NCBI GenBank assembly: GCA_031213475.1
Contig: JARUPZ010000014.1
Coordinates: 6,173,674-6,237,673, forward strand
Source of the DNA: Nereocystis luetkeana
Taxonomy: Eukaryota > Sar > Phaeophyceae > Laminariales > Laminariaceae
Direction: 5' to 3'
Length of the DNA stretch: 64,000 nucleotides
This document shows, one piece after another, positions 59,501 to 64,000 of the stretch. Below the pieces are notes generated by a model. It did not search any database. It had not been told where the DNA came from and saw nothing but the letters and a program-made list of their open reading frames with translations. Both the position numbers and the translations under genes were made by a program. Every line of letters begins with the position of its first letter. Position 1 is the first letter of the stretch.

Positions 59501-61162
59501 CCACAAAGGCTAGGTACATTCTGTTTGACCCCTACAATCCTAAACGTTGTTCAATGCTTCGGTTCTCCGCCGGCTCACCTGATCGGGCCATGACAATACT
59601 TGCCGCCTGGAGATCAGCTCCTGTTCACGAAATACTGTCACCAATGCAACCCCCTCTTTGAAGCCGCGATGGGGATACATACGTGTATAAGCGAATGATG
59701 GAACGTTTCCGTCGTTTCAGGGTCCCAACGCAAACTGCTAGGCGTCTTGTGGAACCAGTTGGTACCAAGGCATGGTATCCCCTCATCACATCAGAAGCTG
59801 CACGTACCCGCGTGGCTGACATAAACGAATTAAAAATGGTCCATACCGCCGTGACGCAATTGCGTTTTGTTTTATGTCCAGGGAAACGAGGTCTACGGCG
59901 GTGCTTCGTCGTCTGCTGGAATATTCCTTCACCGTAGTAGCGATGACGCTATTGTGAAAGGTAAGCAGTTGAGAGGCATCGGAAACTTGAATTCAGAATT
60001 TTGTTGAAGACTTGCAGGTCATGCACATCAATGCGCGGGTACGGCCGTTTGTCGATCAAACGTATCGGTCAGCGGCGTAATACCGCGAGGGCATATCCGC
60101 AGATTTTGATTGCGCATTCGTGCTTGGTTAGGGTTAGTATTGTTCGAAGCTGTGTCCAAGTGCGTCCGGCGGGAAGGAGTTTTTCCCAAGTGGTTCACCA
60201 TGCCGCCGGAAAAGTTGATGATTTCAAGACAACTTCCGTCCCGCGTTGGCGGGACAAGGCTTTAACGAGAGACAGCAAACGGCGAACCCGCTTCTGGAAC
60301 GTTGTCTGCAGAACGCCCGGATCATACGCCTGGGCAGAAAAAAGCAGCACCCTGCTTGTAGATGGTAGCACAATTTTCTCACACTAGGCGACCAATCTGC
60401 CGAACACACAATATTTATGTCAATATAGCTTGCACCGTTCGCTCCACCTGACCACACCCGACTTCGCCTTTTCGTTAGGTAACTACGTCCACGACAATGG
60501 GGACGCTGGACTGGCAATGATGGAGTCCTTCGACGCCGACGTATCTGACAATATCTTCGAGAACAACAAGTACGGGGTGCGAATCTCAGTGGGATGCGGC
60601 CGCAATGTCTTCGCCAATAACGTCATCAGCGGTTCGACCAAGTGAGATACTCCTACAGGTTTATTACTGAAAGCGCCGGTCTACTCCACCCTCTATGTTC
60701 ATGTCTGTGTTTCGTTTTTTTTATCAATCGTTGAATATTTGCCTGACATTCCGATTGACCCAGCCGAGCAAATTTCGCAACCATCAAGACATATCTATGA
60801 GCGTGTAACTAACTGCGTGTCCTTACACAATCCACCGCTATATATTCACTCTCCTGCCCAGGTACAACACCTATTCTTACCTCGGGTCGGATGCACCCGA
60901 TGTGGTGGATTCTGGACGGTCCCAAGACAACACGTTCAGGGAGAACAACCTCATCGGGAGTTTGGAGAGCATCAAGCTCTTGGATGCCGACGGCACCCAG
61001 TTCATCGACAACATATTCGAGGATGCCACGACTCTCCGTTTTAACGATGCGAGGAAAACCCTAATGTCGGGCAACATTGGCCTCGACGAAACGAAGCTGA
61101 AAGTGGCGAATGGAGCTACCTTCGACGCGAGGTCGGAAGATGGCTTCGAGCCAATTGAATAA
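56520..61162 (+). CDS. ManC5-E: Mannuronan C-5-epimerase, copy D (7 exons, 499 aa)
   Basis: Same activity as copy B: C-5 epimerisation of mannuronate residues in alginate, on a secreted protein. Exons: 56520-56864, 57134-57247, 57906-58121, 58562-58843, 59882-59960, 60479-60641 and 60862-61162. Introns are 269, 658, 440, 1038, 518 and 220 bp, all GT..AG. The joined 1500 bp are open from ATG to TAA. The signal peptide (to about residue 21, ending AGA) is the least conserved part compared with B. The beta-helix domain covers about residues 226-499, with the active-site motif YGFDPHD at 281-287 and HGIIASKRC at 305-313. Most other changes from B are conservative (Asp/Glu, Val/Ile, Ser/Thr), while the introns differ much more, so both copies appear to be under purifying selection. 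Expression cannot be judged from sequence. Confidence 0.95.
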
Positions 61163-64000
61163 CGGCTCCCCCGTGAGAGGTCTACGCGAATGCTCTACAT
61201 TGCTACCTCCTTTGATATGACACACAAAAATATCGTTTATGGGTGAACCAGTTGCGTGAGTCGGTTTTGTTGCTACAGAGTTTGGATATCAATCTCTGAC
61301 TACATAGGTCATACGTCACGTAGTGAGGGGTCAGGGGGGGCGTACGATTTATATTGAGCATGTTGGCTTCCATACCACTGGAGCAGTTCACGCCAATATG
61401 TTGTGTTGTTGAGAGTTCTACTTGTTCTGTAATGTAACACGCATGGTGATGCAGTAATCCGGTAGAGGTGGATGTAGTAAGTAGTGGTGTTCGAATAGGG
61501 TCAGGCATATGCTGTATATTTATTCTTATGCATACACCCACGAATGATGGTGGTGACCCACGATAGCTATGTTCGACATGTGATTTTCTTGATTTTTCGA
61601 GCACTCACTGGCGTATGTTCGGAGTGTGTCGGTCTATTTCCTTGGATCGGGACCGATGAGGCAAATCGCGGGGGGTAGTGATGGGTATTGAAATAGTGTA
61701 CATATCGGAACAACAATACGAACTACCTTAGGATTTCTGGCGTTTCATATATTACCGCTGGATCTCTCGATGTGAAAGCTTGGGCGTTGGATGTATCATT
61801 AGCATGTTGGGTAACTGTTCGTTATTATTTCTTACATTCATGGCGCCGAAACGCACCCCTGGAGTCTTGGGATCTCGATGGGTACTCTTGTGGGTGACTT
61901 GCATTGATCTTGTTGTGCGTTAGGTATTGTTGAAAATACTGTAGTAGTGCACGTACGCTTACGCGGTGTGTTGGTACTGTACCACTACACGACAACAAAA
62001 CTGGTACATGGTGGACACTGCGGCGGGAACGGCGGAGTCAATGCACGTGTTTTTGGTGATGGTTCGTATATTATGCTGTATATTCCGTATCGCCCGCTGC
62101 AAGTTTCGTCCCGTGGCACCCGCATTTAAGCTTTATGGGATGACATGTTGGTGCTGGTATTCTATGATGAACTTCGCCGGGACGCAATCGATTAAACAAT
62201 TTCGTATTATGCGGCGTACACCTAAAGCGTGGGGTCTCGCAAGGTCCACGTCACAAGCTCTGGACCCAGTGCAACCGGGGATGCTGTACTCAACAGGATG
62301 GCATTTCCTTCTGTACAACATTTAGCCGTCAGTAAGAACATCATGTCGGTTCTTGAAAGCAGCCTAACCTAGGTATTTCGTCCCTCTATGAACGTGTTCT
62401 TGATTGATTATTTTTCTCGGCGGGCGCTGCCTGTGCGAACTTGGGTCCGAGGCAGTCAAGAGCTTGACCCGTTTGTACAGTAATGACTATACAGTTAATC
62501 AGGTTGAGGTTCAGATCCGATATCTCCCGATGGAGGCGTTCTACGATAGAGGTAAACCTGAGTGTTCGGAGGCTCCTCACTTGAGGAGCTCCAAATCTCA
62601 CCCGAAAACTGACGTCACCCAACATCAAATCGCATCCCGACCTATACACGCATGGCCCCAACCAGACCAAGACGTCATTTTTCGAAACATCAATGGCATT
62701 CCGACGATATTTTGCTAGGGAACCACGTTACTCGAAAAAAGAATTGGCGGAAATGTGCTACCTCTATCGTAGAACGCGTCTACGGAGTTACATCGCGGCA
62801 AACACACATCTCGCTCAGGTAGTATTTGAGTAGAAGCTATCGTTTAGATTGCAACGCCACCGTGGAATTCCCATCGCACGCTGCTCCCCAGTTGAAGAGG
62901 AGTCTTGTGGATTTCAGTCCTTGTTTTCCCAACGTTTTGCAGGCCACGGCGAAATTTCGTCCGTCGACGGCAAGCCATCGAGACCACCGTGATTTTGATG
63001 GGTATCAATCACTCCCGTCTTCGGTTCCTGTCTTAAAGGGCTCACGATGAGTGCTCACGAATTGCAGACAGCACACGTAACGGAACACCACCGGTTGAAA
63101 CAGAGTGTACACAACACTACGTGAATGCTCCCCGTTCGGATCCCAATGTGAATGCAAGTTACAAGGGCCTCGTGCTTGAATCAGAGCGATAGGTCAAACC
63201 TGACCTGCGGTAGGCTTTCCAAGCTAAGGACCGGTCATCGTGCTTCAATCGAGGAGCAACTTCAAGCATTGGTTTCCCCCGAGCAGTGTGCGTAACGCTA
63301 CTCACCGCACGCCAACGAGACACGACTTCAGCAACGACAGAACCCGCAACCGCTGCAACGGGGACTACAAGGGCAGCAGTGTTTGCTGCTGTAGCAACAT
63401 AGGCACCCTCAGGCTATCGACGGGGGGGGGGGGCTGGGCAGCGGGAGCAACATGTGGGGGAGATGGTACGGCAGCGCCATGGCATGACAGGTACATAAGT
63501 CACGCATGTTTTCAAGACATCACACGGTATCGGCCCCAGGGAGTACCCGCGTTCTCCCTGCGACAGGCGCCTCGAGTTTGGCGAATGAAGCCCCACGCGG
63601 GCACTTTCGACATCCTCCGGTCCACAACCTGGCCCCCGCTTAACCTTCCCAAACCAAAGATAATATTCAGAAACTCCGAAGAGGACCAAAATGCAGTAAC
63701 GAGTATCGTAGCTGACATGTGCCCTCTCAAAGGCCAGTCCACCTCGATGCAGCTGTTGGCTGATCCTTGAGGTCAACTATCGTAGGGGAGCGAGGTCACG
63801 TGTGTTACCGGCAAGTCGGCGATTGCCAATCAAGGGGTCGGTATTAATAGTACAGGTGTGGTCGGTTTGTTGGCTGGCAGCGTTTCCACTCGGGCGTGAA
63901 CCCTGGCTGACGCGCTCGGCTCACGACGGGAAGAACCCTCCACGAAGCTGATCGCCGACCCTTTGGTCACGAAAATACTTGTTTGGCCGGCATACGTCCG
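61163..64000 (+). repeat. 3' flank of epimerase copy D
   Basis: Aligns in blocks with the 3' flanks of A, B and C and runs off the window. The antisense strand at about 61604-61203 is open and contains STTQHIGVNC, as in the other copies. A 12-G run lies at 63422-63433. An open frame at 63240-63770 is listed separately. Confidence 0.7.
63240..63770 (+). CDS. Unrecognised ORF, still open only in unit D
   Basis: The frame is open for 176 codons from a Met at 63240. In unit C both tandem units keep part of the same frame: TPTRxxxSND, RCN, KGSS and DRxISH are shared. In unit A the part equivalent to DQNxVTxIVADMC is present near 11360-11390, but stops interrupt the frame. This in-frame agreement suggests an exon or small gene that travelled with the epimerase units. 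The poly-G run falls inside the ORF, so its length may vary. I recognise no domain. Confidence 0.3.
   Translation: MLQSRSNFKHWFPPSSVRNATHRTPTRHDFSNDRTRNRCNGDYKGSSVCCCSNIGTLRLSTGGGGWAAGATCGGDGTAAPWHDRYISHACFQDITRYRPQGVPAFSLRQAPRVWRMKPHAGTFDILRSTTWPPLNLPKPKIIFRNSEEDQNAVTSIVADMCPLKGQSTSMQLLADP

Overview
The window is nuclear DNA of a eukaryote, most likely a brown alga (Phaeophyceae). The only clearly recognisable protein-coding genes are two complete seven-exon genes for AlgG/AlgE-type mannuronan C-5-epimerases, the enzymes that turn mannuronate into guluronate in alginate. In eukaryotes, large families of these genes are a brown-algal hallmark. Long spliceosomal introns with GT..AG borders, few long ORFs and many small inverted-repeat elements fit this. 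I cannot name the genus.

The layout is a repeat cluster built around epimerase copies. Copy B is intact on the minus strand (exons between 26413 and 21596). Copy D is intact on the plus strand (56520-61162). Their seven exons have identical lengths (345, 114, 216, 282, 79, 163, 301 bp) and each encodes 499 residues. Copies A (2710-8858) and C (35196-37876) are plus-strand pseudogenes that keep only exons 4-7 and share an unrelated left flank in place of exons 1-3. Copy F (minus, 19198-17290) is an older, heavily mutated relic with exons 4, 6 and 7. An exon 7 relic (copy E) lies at 13166-13455. Conserved 3' flanks of several kb follow A, B, C and D. The left flank of A and C recurs a third time in inverted orientation at about 46000-49010 (copy G), without an epimerase.

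Mobile DNA is abundant. A 109-bp TTACGGGGGACC inverted-repeat element has three copies, one with an empty site in copy C. A second small family carries inverted GCAGTCCCGTT ends. A third family has TCATTCTTGTCGGAGAGC ends, and one member interrupts flank G. A 1.84-kb element (52235-54072) has terminal inverted repeats and dense CGTCTTAG subterminal repeats. A 0.9-kb segment with inverted arms sits between 30-bp direct repeats (49947-50853). About 3.5 kb is inserted in intron 4 of copy A. It carries a decayed Gln/Gly-rich gene with a zinc-knuckle-like CX2CX4H and a minisatellite.

The rest (about 13.7-17.3, 19.2-20.5, 28.5-31.9, 42.3-46 and 50.9-52.2 kb) holds no gene I can recognise. I saw no rRNA, tRNA or CRISPR array. 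All coordinates were read by eye. Exon borders of B and D are firm because reading frame, splice signals and the two copies agree; borders of relics and repeats are approximate.
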